Shown here: positions 33,771 to 44,166 of the stretch, piece after piece | How positions within the stretch are numbered: position 1 is the first letter of the stretch | Layout of the letters: each line of letters opens with the position of its first letter | Assembly (NCBI RefSeq): GCF_007830065.1 | Contig: NZ_VLKK01000004.1 | Span: 274,596-338,595 of the forward strand | Direction of reading: 5' to 3' | DNA: 64,000 nt | Source of the DNA: Sphingobium wenxiniae | GTDB taxonomy: Bacteria > Pseudomonadota > Alphaproteobacteria > Sphingomonadales > Sphingomonadaceae | Notes under the pieces: model-generated | Database searches by the model: none | Told to the model about the DNA's origin: nothing | What the model saw: the letters and a program-made list of their open reading frames with translations, nothing else | Made by a program: the position numbers and the translations under genes

Positions 33771-34739
33771 TCACCAGCCGGCCAGTTCCCGACCGATCAG
33801 ATTCTCATACAAGTTGATAGCCTCCGCAGAGGCGTTCAAACAAGCCAGATGTGCGAATTTCCGCCCTCCTGAGGCAAGAAAATCCTCCCGCCCTCGCATG
33901 CCGATCTCTTCAAGGGTTTCGAGGCAGTCAGCGGAAAAGCCGGGGGTAAGAACCGCTACCGTGCGGACGCCGTCCGATGGGAGCGTCTTCAGCGTCTCGT
34001 CAGTGGCCGGTCCGAGCCATTTCGCGGGTCCGAAACGCGACTGGAAAGTGATTCGGACTTCGCGATCCAATGCCTGAGCCAGCAGGCGCGCCGTCTCAAG
34101 CGACTGGGCATGATAGGGATCGCCCAGCGTCCGGGTCCGCTCCGGCATTCCGTGGAAGCTGGCGAGAAGGAGATCGGGCTCGAAATCCAGCGCGGCCAGT
34201 TGCCGCTGCGTCGACGCCCTGAGCGCTTCGATATAAGCACGATCATCGAAATAGGGCGGCAGGGTTCGGATCGCGGGCTGGGCACGGACCTTCGACAGCG
34301 CTTCTGCCGCGCAATCGATGGCGGTAGCGGTCGTGGCTGCGCAATATTGCGGATACAGGGGAGCCAGCAGGATGCGGTCGCACCCCGCTTCCCTCAACGC
34401 GTCCAACCGCGTGGCAATCGAAGGATTGCCATAACGCATGGCCCAGTCGACCGTGACGCCGGGACCGAAACGTCCGGCCAGGGCAGTCGCCGTGTCGCGC
34501 GTATTCACCGCAAGGGGAGAGCCGTCCTTCGTCCAGATCTGGGCATAGGCATGGGCCGACTTGCGCGGACGGGCGAGAAGGATCGGCCCCCGCAGGATCG
34601 GTTGCCAGAGCCATTGCGGGATTTCCACCACGCGGGGGTCCGACAGAAACTCGGCCAGATAGCGTCGGACGGAGGGCGCATCGGGCGCATCGGGTGTGCC
34701 GAGATTGATGAGGAGAACGCCGATGCGGGGCATATTCAA
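33771..34739 (-). CDS. hemH: Ferrochelatase
   Basis: 322 residues. Motifs include VLLINLGTPDAPDAPSVRRY at the N-terminus, LLASFHGMPERTRTLGDPYH with the metal-site His, and VAVLTPGFSADCLETLEEIG with the catalytic Glu. It inserts Fe2+ into protoporphyrin IX. Its 3' end is 41 bases from phbB. Its start overlaps the end of the molybdenum hydroxylase by 4 bases, suggesting cotranscription. Confidence 0.95.
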   Translation of the reverse strand: MNMPRIGVLLINLGTPDAPDAPSVRRYLAEFLSDPRVVEIPQWLWQPILRGPILLARPRKSAHAYAQIWTKDGSPLAVNTRDTATALAGRFGPGVTVDWAMRYGNPSIATRLDALREAGCDRILLAPLYPQYCAATTATAIDCAAEALSKVRAQPAIRTLPPYFDDRAYIEALRASTQRQLAALDFEPDLLLASFHGMPERTRTLGDPYHAQSLETARLLAQALDREVRITFQSRFGPAKWLGPATDETLKTLPSDGVRTVAVLTPGFSADCLETLEEIGMRGREDFLASGGRKFAHLACLNASAEAINLYENLIGRELAGW

Positions 34740-37060
34740 TCCTGAGACAAGAGCGGCAGGCTTCGGAACCTCTGGCCGGTAACGGTGAATAAGGCGTTGG
34801 CGACGGCGGGAGCCACCATGGGCGCGGCGATTTCCGTCGCGCCGGCCGGTTTCGCCGTGCTGCGGATCAATTCGACCGTGATCTCCCCTATGTCGCTGAG
34901 GCGCGGAAGGTTCATGCGGCCCAGAATGGCGCGTCCGGGCATGGCCTTGTCATAGGGAACCGAAGCCCCCATCGCACAGGCAAGGCCGTAGATCAGACCG
35001 CTTTCCACCTGTTGCCGGGCGATATCGGGATTGACCTGATCGCCGCAGTCGACCGCCGCGACCATCCGGCCCACCATCAGCTTGCCGCCGGTAATCGCGG
35101 CTTCCACCAGCACCGCGCCGAATGCGTCGCCGATCCGATGCGCGGCGATCCCCTGTCCGCTGCCCGCAATGCCGCCCTGCCATCCCCCCATGGCGGCGGC
35201 GGTCGAAAGGCAGTGGGCGAGACGCGGATTGCCTCCCAGCATCTGGATGCGGAAAGACATGGCCTCCATCTGCGCCAGATGGGCGAGTTCGTCCATGAAG
35301 CTTTCGGTGAAGAACGTGCTGTGCAGATGAGCGTTGCCGCGCACGAAACCAAGAGGCAGATATACATCTGACGGATAGTGGTCGATGGCCCAGTTGGAGA
35401 CGGCATAGGGTATCTCCATACCCGCGATCGCAAGTCTTGTCGCCTTGTCCGCACTCTGGGCCGCCGCTTCGTGGGGCAAGGCGCCGTTCGCAATACGCGC
35501 CCAGGTCTGGCTCATCGCGCAGGGGGCGGCGACTTTCGCCAGCCAGCCCTCTATCACGCCGCTGCGGCCGAGCTTTGCCGCCATGCGGGCATGGGCGGGC
35601 GGGCTTGGCCGGTCATGAATGACATCTTCCAGCCGCGACCAGAGCAATTGGACGGGACGTCCCATGTCCCGCGCGATCAGCGCCGCCTGCACCGCTGCCT
35701 CGAAATCCATCTTGCGCCCGAAAGAGCCGCCCGCGTGCACGGGGTAAAGCGTCACGGAAGCCCGGTCGATCCCCAGTGCGTCGGCAATGGCCGTGCGGGC
35801 GAGACCTGGGGCCTGCGTGGCGGTCCACACCTCAGCCCCGGCGTCGGTGACGCGCGCGGTAGCGCACATCGGTTCCAACGCGAGGTGCAGGCCCGCGTCC
35901 ACGCGATATTCGCTGGCCAGGATCGTCGCGCCCTCAAACACCGGCAACAGGTCGCCCTGCGTATAAAGACGGCGGCCATGGGAACCGGAAAAGGCATCCT
36001 CCAGCGCGGCGTCGATGCGTTCGTCGCTGACGGGCGGCCCATCCAGCATGAATATGGGATCGGCCAGATCGAGCGCCTTGTTCGCCGCCCACCAGTTGGT
36101 TCCAACCGCGGCGACCCAGCGTTCCGACCGAACCAGCTTCAGGAAGCCAGTGACGCTCCTGGCTGCGCCCTCATTCACGCTTTCCAGCCTGGCTGCGCCC
36201 TCATTCACGCTTTCCAGCCGCGCATCGCCGATCGGCCCTTGGCGGATCGACGCGAAGACCATGTCGGGCAGGCGGATGTCGGCGGCGAAATTATGGCTGC
36301 CGTCGAGCTTGGAAGGCGTGTCGAGCCGGGGCAAATCCTGTCCCGCCAACCGCCCCTCCATCCCCTGCCGCAGGGGCAGGATCTCGGGAAGGTCGAACGC
36401 CGCCGCCTCCTCAACCACATCTCCAAAGCGCAGCGTCCGCTGGCCGCCGTCGGAAATCAGACCTTCCTGAATGTCGCAGCTTTCCCACGGCACATTCCAG
36501 CGCTTCGCCGCCGCCTTGCACAGCAGGATGCGCGCCGCGGCCCCGGCATCGCGATAGGCATCGTGGAACATCGGCACGGAGGTTCCGCCACCCGTCAGCA
36601 TCAGCGCCTTGCGCGTCGCATATTGATCGAGCGCCCAGTCGCCCGCCTCCCCGCCGATGCGAGTCCAGTCGCTCGCCAGCCACTCACGCGCCAGAAGGGT
36701 GTTCGCATAAAGGGGGCTTTCCGGCGCGCTTTGCACCGCGATGGTGCGCCAGTCGGCGCCCAGTTCGTCCGCGAGAATCTGGGGCAGCAAGGTCGTTATC
36801 CCCTGCCCCATTTCCAGTTGCGGCACGATGACGATCACCTGTCCCGCCCGATCGATCTTGAGGAAGGCGTTGAAGACGAACTCCCCCGGCGCGGCGTTGA
36901 GATTGGGCTTGTAGCTGCGCGGCCAGACGGCCCATGCGAGCAGCAGCCCCGCGCCGGCGCCTCCCCCGACAAGCAGGGCGCGGCGGTCGATTCCCTGCCT
37001 GCCCTTGCCCTTCTGCCTTAGCGGTGCTCGCCCCATATCCCGACTGATAGAGAGCGGCAA
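34736..37060 (-). CDS. Molybdopterin-dependent hydroxylase large subunit (IorB-like)
   Basis: 774 residues with a twin-arginine-like signal (IDRRALLVGGGAGAGLLLAW) and molybdopterin-binding motifs (VPQLEMGQGITTLLPQILAD, PVHAGGSFGRKMDFEAAVQA, GFVRGNAHLHSTFFTESFMD). It matches periplasmic xanthine-dehydrogenase-family subunits such as isoquinoline 1-oxidoreductase beta. The usual 2Fe-2S small subunit gene is not next to it. A 30-base tandem duplication at 36158-36217 repeats ten residues (ARLESVNEGA) in frame. The substrate is unknown. Confidence 0.88.
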   Translation of the reverse strand: MPLSISRDMGRAPLRQKGKGRQGIDRRALLVGGGAGAGLLLAWAVWPRSYKPNLNAAPGEFVFNAFLKIDRAGQVIVIVPQLEMGQGITTLLPQILADELGADWRTIAVQSAPESPLYANTLLAREWLASDWTRIGGEAGDWALDQYATRKALMLTGGGTSVPMFHDAYRDAGAAARILLCKAAAKRWNVPWESCDIQEGLISDGGQRTLRFGDVVEEAAAFDLPEILPLRQGMEGRLAGQDLPRLDTPSKLDGSHNFAADIRLPDMVFASIRQGPIGDARLESVNEGAARLESVNEGAARSVTGFLKLVRSERWVAAVGTNWWAANKALDLADPIFMLDGPPVSDERIDAALEDAFSGSHGRRLYTQGDLLPVFEGATILASEYRVDAGLHLALEPMCATARVTDAGAEVWTATQAPGLARTAIADALGIDRASVTLYPVHAGGSFGRKMDFEAAVQAALIARDMGRPVQLLWSRLEDVIHDRPSPPAHARMAAKLGRSGVIEGWLAKVAAPCAMSQTWARIANGALPHEAAAQSADKATRLAIAGMEIPYAVSNWAIDHYPSDVYLPLGFVRGNAHLHSTFFTESFMDELAHLAQMEAMSFRIQMLGGNPRLAHCLSTAAAMGGWQGGIAGSGQGIAAHRIGDAFGAVLVEAAITGGKLMVGRMVAAVDCGDQVNPDIARQQVESGLIYGLACAMGASVPYDKAMPGRAILGRMNLPRLSDIGEITVELIRSTAKPAGATEIAAPMVAPAVANALFTVTGQRFRSLPLLSQD
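36158..36217 (+). repeat. 30-base tandem duplication inside the molybdenum hydroxylase gene
   Basis: The unit CCTGGCTGCGCCCTCATTCA followed by CGCTTTCCAG appears twice without change, 36158-36187 and 36188-36217. It adds ten residues in frame on the coding (minus) strand. Perfect identity implies a recent slippage event. Confidence 0.95.
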
Positions 37061-37075
37061 AGGCGCTGCATAGCC

Positions 37076-37510
37076 TTATTCGGCGCGGATGGGCGCAAGG
37101 CCGAGGCGCGGGATTTCGATTGCGGGGCAACGGTCCATCACGACCTTGAGGCCAGCGGCTTCCGCGCGCGTGGCCGCTTCCGGGTTGATGACGCCGAGCT
37201 GCATCCAGACCGCCTTTGCCCCGGCGGCGATGGCGTCGTCCACTGCCTCGCCCGCCGCCTCGCTGCGGCGGAAGATGTCGACCATGTCGATGGGCACGCC
37301 AATGTCGGACAGCCGGTCCCAGACGAACTCGCCATGGACATGCTCTCCCGCGATCTGGGGATTGACCGGCAGGACGCGATAGCCATGGTCCTGAAGCGCC
37401 TTCATGACGCCATAGCTGGGGCGGTCGGGTCGGTCGGAAATGCCGATCAGCGCAATGGTGCGGGTTTCATTCAGCAGATCGGCGATATCCTGCGGCTCGG
37501 TCAATGGCAT
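37076..37510 (-). CDS. CoA-binding domain protein (YccU-like)
   Basis: 144 residues. The Rossmann-like CoA-binding fold is visible: RTIALIGISDRPDRPSYGVM, VLPVNPQIAGEHVHGEFVWD, and the conserved KAVWMQLGVINPEAATRAEA and VVMDRCPAIEIPRL segments. These small proteins bind CoA and have no established enzymatic role. It ends 15 bases before the molybdenum hydroxylase start and is probably cotranscribed with it. Confidence 0.9.
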   Translation of the reverse strand: MPLTEPQDIADLLNETRTIALIGISDRPDRPSYGVMKALQDHGYRVLPVNPQIAGEHVHGEFVWDRLSDIGVPIDMVDIFRRSEAAGEAVDDAIAAGAKAVWMQLGVINPEAATRAEAAGLKVVMDRCPAIEIPRLGLAPIRAE

Positions 37511-37638
37511 GGCGGCCTCCTTGGTTCAGCTTCCCCAGATGGGAGAGACGCGGCGTAAAGCAAGACGTTCCCATTTATGTGTGCTTTGGGAGAGAGGGCG
37601 GGATCACGCGATCCGCTGTCCTGCGGCCCCGCCTATCC

Positions 37639-38598
37639 TTATCGCGCGACGTATTCCGCGATCTTTTCCGCGATGGCGCGAAACGCCTGCCCATGCACAT
37701 CGTCGCCCGCCGCGGGAGGATCGCCCGCGTCCGACCGGCGGCGAATGTCGATGGCGAGCGGGATGCGGCCCAGAAAGGCCATGCCCATCTCCTTCGCCGC
37801 CGCTTCCGCGCCGCCCGCGCCGAAGGGATCGGATATCTCGCCGCAATGGGGACAGGCATAGCCCGCCATATTCTCGACCAAACCGATCAGCGGCACATGC
37901 GCCTGCTCGAACAGGTTGACGGCGCGGGTGGCGTCGATCAGCGCCAGATCCTGCGGCGTGGAAACGATCACCACGCCGGCGGGCTTGTGCTTCTGGATCA
38001 TCGAAAGCTGAATGTCGCCGGTGCCCGGCGGCATGTCGACGATCAGCGTTTCCACGTCGCCCCATTCGGCGTCGATGAGCTGGCCCAGCGCATTGCTGAC
38101 CATCGGCCCGCGCCACGCCAGCGCGCGGCCCGGCTCCACCAGATGGGCCATGGACAGCATGGGCACACCCACCGGGCTTTGCACGGGGATCAGATGTTTG
38201 TCGCGCGCCTGCGGCTTTTGATCCTCGCTCGCCATCAGGCGGGCCTGCGACGGGCCATAGATGTCGGCATCGACAAGGCCCACGCGATGGCCCAGCCGTT
38301 TGAGGGCCACGGCCAGATTGGCCGACAGCGTGGATTTGCCGACGCCCCCTTTTCCTGACGCGACCGCGATGATCCGCAATTCCTTGCGTTCGGCGGTCAT
38401 GGCGATGCGGACATCGCTCACGCCCGGAACGGTCAGCGCGCCTTCGCGAATGGCGGCGGCGATGGCGTCGCGCTGCTCGGCGGTCAGGCCGCCTACTTCC
38501 AGCGCGAGGGTCATGACGCCGTCCTTGACGCGCGGCGTGCTGGCGCGGTCGCCGGTGAGGGTCTTGAGGCGTGCGGCAAAGCTGTCGAGATCGGTCAT
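37639..38598 (-). CDS. mrp: Mrp/ApbC-type Fe-S cluster carrier ATPase
   Basis: 319 residues. A short DUF59-like N-terminal domain (LTGDRASTPRVKDGVMTLAL) precedes the ParA/MinD-type P-loop (VASGKGGVGKSTLSANLAVA) and the conserved VGLVENMAGYACPHCG CxxC motif that holds a bridging Fe-S cluster. It delivers Fe-S clusters to apoproteins. It diverges from hflK across 152 bases. Confidence 0.95.
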   Translation of the reverse strand: MTDLDSFAARLKTLTGDRASTPRVKDGVMTLALEVGGLTAEQRDAIAAAIREGALTVPGVSDVRIAMTAERKELRIIAVASGKGGVGKSTLSANLAVALKRLGHRVGLVDADIYGPSQARLMASEDQKPQARDKHLIPVQSPVGVPMLSMAHLVEPGRALAWRGPMVSNALGQLIDAEWGDVETLIVDMPPGTGDIQLSMIQKHKPAGVVIVSTPQDLALIDATRAVNLFEQAHVPLIGLVENMAGYACPHCGEISDPFGAGGAEAAAKEMGMAFLGRIPLAIDIRRRSDAGDPPAAGDDVHGQAFRAIAEKIAEYVAR

Positions 38599-38750
38599 GG
38601 CTGCCCTCTAAAGCCTTTCGGCATGGCGGGGAAAGAGGCTTTGCCCGGCTGGCGCATTTTCCGCTTCGCGCGCCGTCCGGAAATGCTTTCAAACAATATT
38701 CCCGTCAAAGGGCACTGTTTTTCGCGGCCCACCCTTCCTATAGAGGCCAG

Positions 38751-39893
38751 ATGAAGAGAATTTTCGGGTGGATGCCCGGCATCGCGAGCGCCATGGTCCA
38801 AGGACCGTGGGGCGGCAAGAGCGAAGGGCCGGATGGCAATGACGGACCGGGCAAGGGCCAGGACGGGGGCGAGGGTGGACCGCGCAATCCATGGACTCAG
38901 CCTGGCAAGCCGGGCGGGCAGAAAGGCCCCTCCGCGATCGAGGAGCTGCTGCGCCGCAGCCGCGAGAGTTTTGGCGGCGGCGGTAACGGCGGCTTCGGCA
39001 ACCTGCCTCCGCGCGCCAGCGGCAAGGCGTTGTGGCCGATCGCCATCGGCATTCTCATTCTGCTGTGGCTGGCGCTCACCTGCTTTCACCGCGTCGGGCC
39101 GCAGGAGCGCGGCGTCGTCACGCTGCTGGGCAAATACAGCCGGACGCTGACACCGGGTATCAGCCTGACGCTGCCCGCGCCGTTCGAGAGCGTGACGACC
39201 GTGGACGTGGAGGAAATCCGCACCATCGACATCGGATCGGCCGCCGCCGAGAGCGAGAATCTGGTGCTGACGGGCGACCAGAACATCATCGACCTCGCCT
39301 ATTCGGTACGCTGGAACATCCGTAATCCCGAACTCTATCTATTCCAGCTTTCCGACCCCGATACGTCCGTCCGCGAAGTCGCCGAAAGCGCGATGCGCTC
39401 GGTCGTCGCCAGCGTCAGCCTGGACGACGCGCTGGGCGCGGGCCGCACGGAGATCGAGCAGCAGGTCGAACTGCGGATGCAGGAGATACTCGACGGCTAC
39501 AAATCCGGCATCCGGGTTCAGGGCGTCGCGATCAAGCAGGCCGACCCGCCAACCGCCGTCAACGACGCGTTCAAGGCGGTGTCCGCCGCGCAGCAGACTG
39601 CGCAGACCTACCTCAACGAAGCGCGCGCCGCGGCGCAGCAGGTGACGGCCAAGGCACAGGGCGAGGCCGCGGCCTTCGACAAGGTGTATGAACAATACAG
39701 GCTCTCGCCCGAAGTGACCCGCCGCCGCATGTATTATGAAACCATGGAGGGCGTTCTGTCCAACGTCGACAAGACGATCGTGGAGAGCGGCGGCGTAACC
39801 CCCTATCTGCCGCTGCCCGAACTCAAGCGCCGGGCGCAGGCCGCGCCCGCGACCGCGCAGGGCAATGCGGCCCAGGCCGAGGGGAATCAGTGA
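38751..39893 (+). CDS. hflK: HflK, FtsH modulator
   Basis: 380 residues from the ATG at 38751. A Gly-rich N-terminal region (GGKSEGPDGNDGPGKGQDGG), one membrane helix (ALWPIAIGILILLWLALTCF) and the SPFH domain (VGPQERGVVTLLGKYSRTLT, GVAIKQADPPTAVNDAFKAV) are present. HflK and HflC form the large cage around FtsH protease. The stop overlaps the hflC ATG. Confidence 0.95.
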   Translation: MKRIFGWMPGIASAMVQGPWGGKSEGPDGNDGPGKGQDGGEGGPRNPWTQPGKPGGQKGPSAIEELLRRSRESFGGGGNGGFGNLPPRASGKALWPIAIGILILLWLALTCFHRVGPQERGVVTLLGKYSRTLTPGISLTLPAPFESVTTVDVEEIRTIDIGSAAAESENLVLTGDQNIIDLAYSVRWNIRNPELYLFQLSDPDTSVREVAESAMRSVVASVSLDDALGAGRTEIEQQVELRMQEILDGYKSGIRVQGVAIKQADPPTAVNDAFKAVSAAQQTAQTYLNEARAAAQQVTAKAQGEAAAFDKVYEQYRLSPEVTRRRMYYETMEGVLSNVDKTIVESGGVTPYLPLPELKRRAQAAPATAQGNAAQAEGNQ

Positions 39894-40738
39894 TGCCCGC
39901 CATCCAACGCCATCCCATCGCCATCGCGCTGATCGTCATCGCCCTGCTGCTGCTGATCGGCAGCACCGTCGCCATCGTGCCGGAAACCAAGCAGGGCGTT
40001 GTCGTCCGCTTCGGCGATCCCAAGGCGATCATCAACCGCTATCGCGCCAATGAGACGTTCGGCAAGACCGGCGCGGGCGTCATCCTGCGCTGGCCGTTCA
40101 TCGACCAGATCGTGTGGATCGACAAGCGCGTCCTGTCGGTCGAAATGGAGCGGCAGCAGGTGCTTTCGACCGATCAGCTTCGGTTGCAGGTGGACGCCTT
40201 CGCCCGTTACCGCATCGTCGATCCGCTCCGCATGTATATCGCGGCCGGAAGCGAGGAGCGGGTTTCCGACGCGCTGCGCCCGATCCTGGGATCGGCGCTT
40301 CGCAACGAACTGGGCAAGCGGCCCTTCGCGGCGCTGCTCAGCCCGGAGCGGGGGCAGGTGATGCAGAATATCGAAGCAGGCCTCGACCGCGTGGCGCGGC
40401 AATATGGCGCGGAAATCGTCGATGTCCGCATCAAGCGCGCCGACCTGCCCGACGGCACGCCGCTGGAAAGCGCCTTCACCCGGATGCGGACCGCGCGCGA
40501 GCAGGAAGCGCTCACCATCCGCGCCCAGGGTGCCAAGCAGGCCCAGATCATCCGCGCCGAAGCGGACGCGAACGCCGCGCGCATCTATTCCGACAGCTTC
40601 GGCAAAGATCCGCAATTCTACGACTTCTATCGGGCGATGCAGTCTTATCGCTTCACCTTCGCGCCCGACAAGCAGGGGCAGACCAACATGATCCTGTCAC
40701 GCGACAACGAATTCCTGCGGCAATTCCAGGGACGATGA
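39893..40738 (+). CDS. hflC: HflC, FtsH modulator
   Basis: 281 residues from the ATG at 39893; a GTG three bases earlier is possible. One N-terminal membrane helix (IAIALIVIALLLLIGSTVAI), an SPFH domain (VPETKQGVVVRFGDPKAIIN, VDAFARYRIVDPLRMY) and the C-terminal FYDFYRAMQSYRFTF segment are typical. It is the partner of HflK in the FtsH-HflKC complex. The operon continues with a Do-type protease. Confidence 0.95.
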   Translation: MPAIQRHPIAIALIVIALLLLIGSTVAIVPETKQGVVVRFGDPKAIINRYRANETFGKTGAGVILRWPFIDQIVWIDKRVLSVEMERQQVLSTDQLRLQVDAFARYRIVDPLRMYIAAGSEERVSDALRPILGSALRNELGKRPFAALLSPERGQVMQNIEAGLDRVARQYGAEIVDVRIKRADLPDGTPLESAFTRMRTAREQEALTIRAQGAKQAQIIRAEADANAARIYSDSFGKDPQFYDFYRAMQSYRFTFAPDKQGQTNMILSRDNEFLRQFQGR

Positions 40739-40831
40739 GGTCATTACGGAACCAGAGTCATTCAATGTGGGTTAAGGCGGGGCGGCGCATCCAGAACCAG
40801 CCTAGAGTCCGCCCTTCCACTCCCGAAGATC

Positions 40832-42361
40832 ATGAGAGGACCGTCACGAGTGCGTTACGCTTATGCCATTACCGGCGCCCTGCTGCTTGGCGGCACCGCC
40901 ATCGCTGTCACCTCCAGCTCCAATGTCGGCGCGCAGACCGCGCAGAATGAAGGGATACAGGCCGCCGCGCCCGCCGGAGCGCCCGCCAGCCTCGCCGATA
41001 TGGTGGAAAAGCTGCAACCCGCCGTCGTCAACATCTCGACCAAGCAGCGCGTGCAGGTGCAGAATCCCTTCGCGGGCACGCCCTTCGGCGACCTGTTCGG
41101 TTTCGGCCAGGGCGGCGGTCAGCCCCAGACCCGGCAGGCGCAGTCGCTGGGGTCGGGCTTCATCATCTCGCCGGACGGATATATCGTCACCAACAACCAT
41201 GTGGTGTCCGCGGGCGCGGAAGGCGCGACCGTCGATTCCATCACGGTGACACTCACCAACCGCGAGGAATATCCGGCCAAGCTGGTGGGCCGCGATCCCG
41301 CTACCGACATCGCCGTGCTGAAGATCGATGCGAAGAAGCCCATGCCCTTCGTCAAGTTCGGCGACAGCACCCGCGCCCGCGTGGGCGACTGGGTGGTGGC
41401 CATCGGCAATCCCTTCGCGCTTTCCGGCACGGTGACGGCGGGCATCATCTCCGCCCTGCATCGCGGCACCGGCGGCACCTATGACAAGTTCATCCAGACC
41501 GACGCGTCGATCAATCAGGGCAACAGCGGCGGCCCGATGTTCGACATGCGCGGCAATGTGATCGGCATCAACAGCCAGATACTGTCCCCGTCGGGCGGCA
41601 ATGTCGGCATCGGCTTCGCGATCCCGTCGGAACAGGCGGCGCCCATCGTCGAGACGCTCCGCAAGGGACAGGCGGTCAAGCGCGGCTATCTGGGCATCCA
41701 GATCACGCCGCTGGGCGAAGACATGGCCGATTCCCTCGGCCTCGCGAAGAATCGCGGTGAGTTCGTGCAAGGCGTAGAGCCGGGCAAGGGCGCGGAAAAG
41801 GCCGGAATCAGGGCGGGCGACGTGATCGTCAGCGTCGCGGGCCAAGAAGTGACGCCGGACCAGAACCTGTCCTCCATCGTCGCGAACCAGGCCATCGGCG
41901 CGCGCGTGCCCATCGTCCTCATCCGCAACGGCCAGCGCCAGACCGTCACCGCAGTCGTCGGCGAACGCCCGCCCGAAGACCAGCTCAACAGCTTCGCGCA
42001 GCAGGATGACGATGCGCTCGGCCAGCAGGACAGCCAGTCGGACAACGGCCAGGCGGCACAGAAGTCGCTCGGCATTTCCGCCATTCCGCTCACCCCCGGC
42101 ATCGTCCGGCAGCTGGGCATTCCGGCCGACACGCGCGGGATCGTCATCACGGCGATCGACGCCTCCACCGATGCGGGGGCCAAGGGCCTGCGCCGCGGCG
42201 ATGTGATCATCAGCGCGAACAACCGCCCGGTCGCCAGCCAGGGCGATCTGGACGCGGCGGTGAAGCAGGTGTCGTCGCAAGGCCGCAGCGCGATCCTGTT
42301 GCAGGTTCTGCGTCGCGGACAGCCGCCGATCTTCCTGCCGGTGCGGCTGCGCGACAAATAA
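40832..42361 (+). CDS. degP: Do/DegP-family periplasmic serine protease
   Basis: 509 residues with a signal peptide (YAITGALLLGGTAIAVTSSS) and a chymotrypsin-like domain carrying the triad H123 (TNNHVVSAG), D159 (ATDIAVLK) and S232 (NQGNSGGPMFD). Two PDZ domains follow (about 290-375 and 410-505). It degrades or refolds damaged envelope proteins. It lies downstream of hflKC, as in many alphaproteobacteria. Confidence 0.95.
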   Translation: MRGPSRVRYAYAITGALLLGGTAIAVTSSSNVGAQTAQNEGIQAAAPAGAPASLADMVEKLQPAVVNISTKQRVQVQNPFAGTPFGDLFGFGQGGGQPQTRQAQSLGSGFIISPDGYIVTNNHVVSAGAEGATVDSITVTLTNREEYPAKLVGRDPATDIAVLKIDAKKPMPFVKFGDSTRARVGDWVVAIGNPFALSGTVTAGIISALHRGTGGTYDKFIQTDASINQGNSGGPMFDMRGNVIGINSQILSPSGGNVGIGFAIPSEQAAPIVETLRKGQAVKRGYLGIQITPLGEDMADSLGLAKNRGEFVQGVEPGKGAEKAGIRAGDVIVSVAGQEVTPDQNLSSIVANQAIGARVPIVLIRNGQRQTVTAVVGERPPEDQLNSFAQQDDDALGQQDSQSDNGQAAQKSLGISAIPLTPGIVRQLGIPADTRGIVITAIDASTDAGAKGLRRGDVIISANNRPVASQGDLDAAVKQVSSQGRSAILLQVLRRGQPPIFLPVRLRDK

Positions 42362-42480
42362 GGCCGGAGGAACAATCGAATCATGACAGGCCGCGCTTGT
42401 CGGATCGGTGCGATTTCCCGTAAATGGGAACGGGCCGATCCGATGGGCGCGGCCCGATGCTTTTTGAGGAGCGGGAATCA

Positions 42481-44109
42481 ATGAGCGACGGCATTTTCAT
42501 CGGATTGGGCGCACCGGAAAAGGATGGCGGCATTCCGCAGAACCTGAATCTGCGGCGCGCCAATCGCCACGGCCTGATCGCGGGCGCGACCGGCACGGGC
42601 AAGACGGTGACGCTGCAAGGGGTCGCCGAAAGCTTTTCCGCGCTGGGCGTGCCGGTGTTCGTCGCCGATGTGAAGGGCGACCTGTCGGGCATCTCCATGG
42701 CCGGATCGCCGACCGCGAAGAATGCCGACAAACTGGTCGAGCGAGCCAGGGAAATCGGGATCGAAAATTACAGCTATGCCGACAATCCGGCCATCTTCTG
42801 GGACCTCTATGGCGAGCAGGGCCACCCGATCCGCACCACCGTCAGCGAAATGGGGCCGCTGCTGCTCGCCCGGCTGATGGGCCTTAACGAAACGCAGGAA
42901 GGCGTGCTGTCCATCGCCTTCAAATATGCCGATGAGGAAGGGCTGCTGCTGCTCGACCTTGCCGACCTGCAATCCATGCTGGCCTATTGCGCGGACAATG
43001 CGGACAGCCTTTCCTCGCGCTACGGCAATGTCACCAAGGCGAGCGTGGGCGCCATCCAGCGGCAGCTCCTTCAGCTCGAAAGCCAGGGCGGCGCGCATTT
43101 CTTCGGGGAACCGGCGCTCGACATCCATGACTTCCTGAAGGTGGATGACAAGGGACGGGGCTATGTCAATATCCTCGCCGCCGACAAGCTGATGCAAAGC
43201 CCGAAGCTCTACGCGACGTTCCTGCTGTGGCTGCTCTCCGAACTGTTCGAAACGCTGCCGGAGGTGGGCGACCCGGATAAGCCGGTGCTGGTCTTCTTCT
43301 TCGACGAGGCGCATCTGCTGTTCGACGATGTGCCGCCGGCGCTGGAGGACAAGATCGAGCAGGTCGTGCGCCTGATCCGGTCCAAGGGCGTGGGCGTCTA
43401 TTTCGTGACGCAAAACCCGATCGACATTCCCGAAGCGGTGGCGGGGCAGCTCGGCAATCGCGTGCAGCATGCCTTGCGCGCTTTCACGCCCCGCGACCAG
43501 CGGGCGATCAAGGCGGCGGCGGAGACGTTCCGCATCAACCCCGACCTCAATGTCGAAACGGCGATCACGGAACTCAAGGTCGGCGAGGCGCTGGTTTCGC
43601 TGCTGCAGGAGGACGGATCGCCCGGCATCGTTCAGCGCACCCTGATCGCCCCGCCCCGCTCGCGGCTGGGGCCGGTGGATGCGAAGGAGCGCGCGATCAT
43701 TCAGTCCATTTCCCCCTGCACGGGCAAATATGACACGGCCGTCAACCGGGAGTCTGCGCAGGAAATCCTTGCCGCGCGGGGCCAGGCCGCCGCTGCCGCG
43801 GCCGAAGCGGCCAAGGCGAAGGAGGAAGCCGACAAAGCCGCCGCCGCTCAGGCCAAGGTGGAGGCGAAACAGCGCGAGCAGGAGCTGAAGGAACAGGCCC
43901 GCCGCGAAGCCGCCGCCGCGCGGGAAGCGGCCAAGCCCGGCGCCTTCGACAAAGCGGTTCAGTCGGCGACCCGTTCCGCCGCTTCCTCGGTCGGGCGGCA
44001 GGTCGCCAATGAACTGGGCCGCGCGGTGTTCGGCGGATCGAGCCGCCGTTCCTCCAGCGGGATCGCGGGCAGGCTGGTCCGGGGCATATTGGGGGGCCTG
44101 TTCAAATAG
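42481..44109 (+). CDS. HerA/YjgR-like ATPase (DUF853)
   Basis: 542 residues from the ATG at 42481. Walker A ([20 protein letters not shown]) and Walker B ([20 protein letters not shown]) match the DUF853 branch of HerA-FtsK-type helicases. The C-terminal 130 residues form a long Ala/Lys/Glu coiled coil ([20 protein letters not shown]) ending in a Gly/Arg-rich tail. It is a hexameric ATPase of unclear function; YjgR homologues are widespread. Confidence 0.9.
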   Translation: MSDGIFIGLGAPEKDGGIPQNLNLRRANRHGLIAGATGTGKTVTLQGVAESFSALGVPVFVADVKGDLSGISMAGSPTAKNADKLVERAREIGIENYSYADNPAIFWDLYGEQGHPIRTTVSEMGPLLLARLMGLNETQEGVLSIAFKYADEEGLLLLDLADLQSMLAYCADNADSLSSRYGNVTKASVGAIQRQLLQLESQGGAHFFGEPALDIHDFLKVDDKGRGYVNILAADKLMQSPKLYATFLLWLLSELFETLPEVGDPDKPVLVFFFDEAHLLFDDVPPALEDKIEQVVRLIRSKGVGVYFVTQNPIDIPEAVAGQLGNRVQHALRAFTPRDQRAIKAAAETFRINPDLNVETAITELKVGEALVSLLQEDGSPGIVQRTLIAPPRSRLGPVDAKERAIIQSISPCTGKYDTAVNRESAQEILAARGQAAAAAAEAAKAKEEADKAAAAQAKVEAKQREQELKEQARREAAAAREAAKPGAFDKAVQSATRSAASSVGRQVANELGRAVFGGSSRRSSSGIAGRLVRGILGGLFK

Positions 44110-44166
44110 GCTTATCATCGCTTCGCGGATGGCGGTATCATGATCCGAGGAAACAGGGAGGACAGC

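Noticed and set aside
35378..37021. 547-codon open frame antisense to the molybdenum hydroxylase
   Set aside because: Shadow frame; the hydroxylase strand has clear cofactor motifs.
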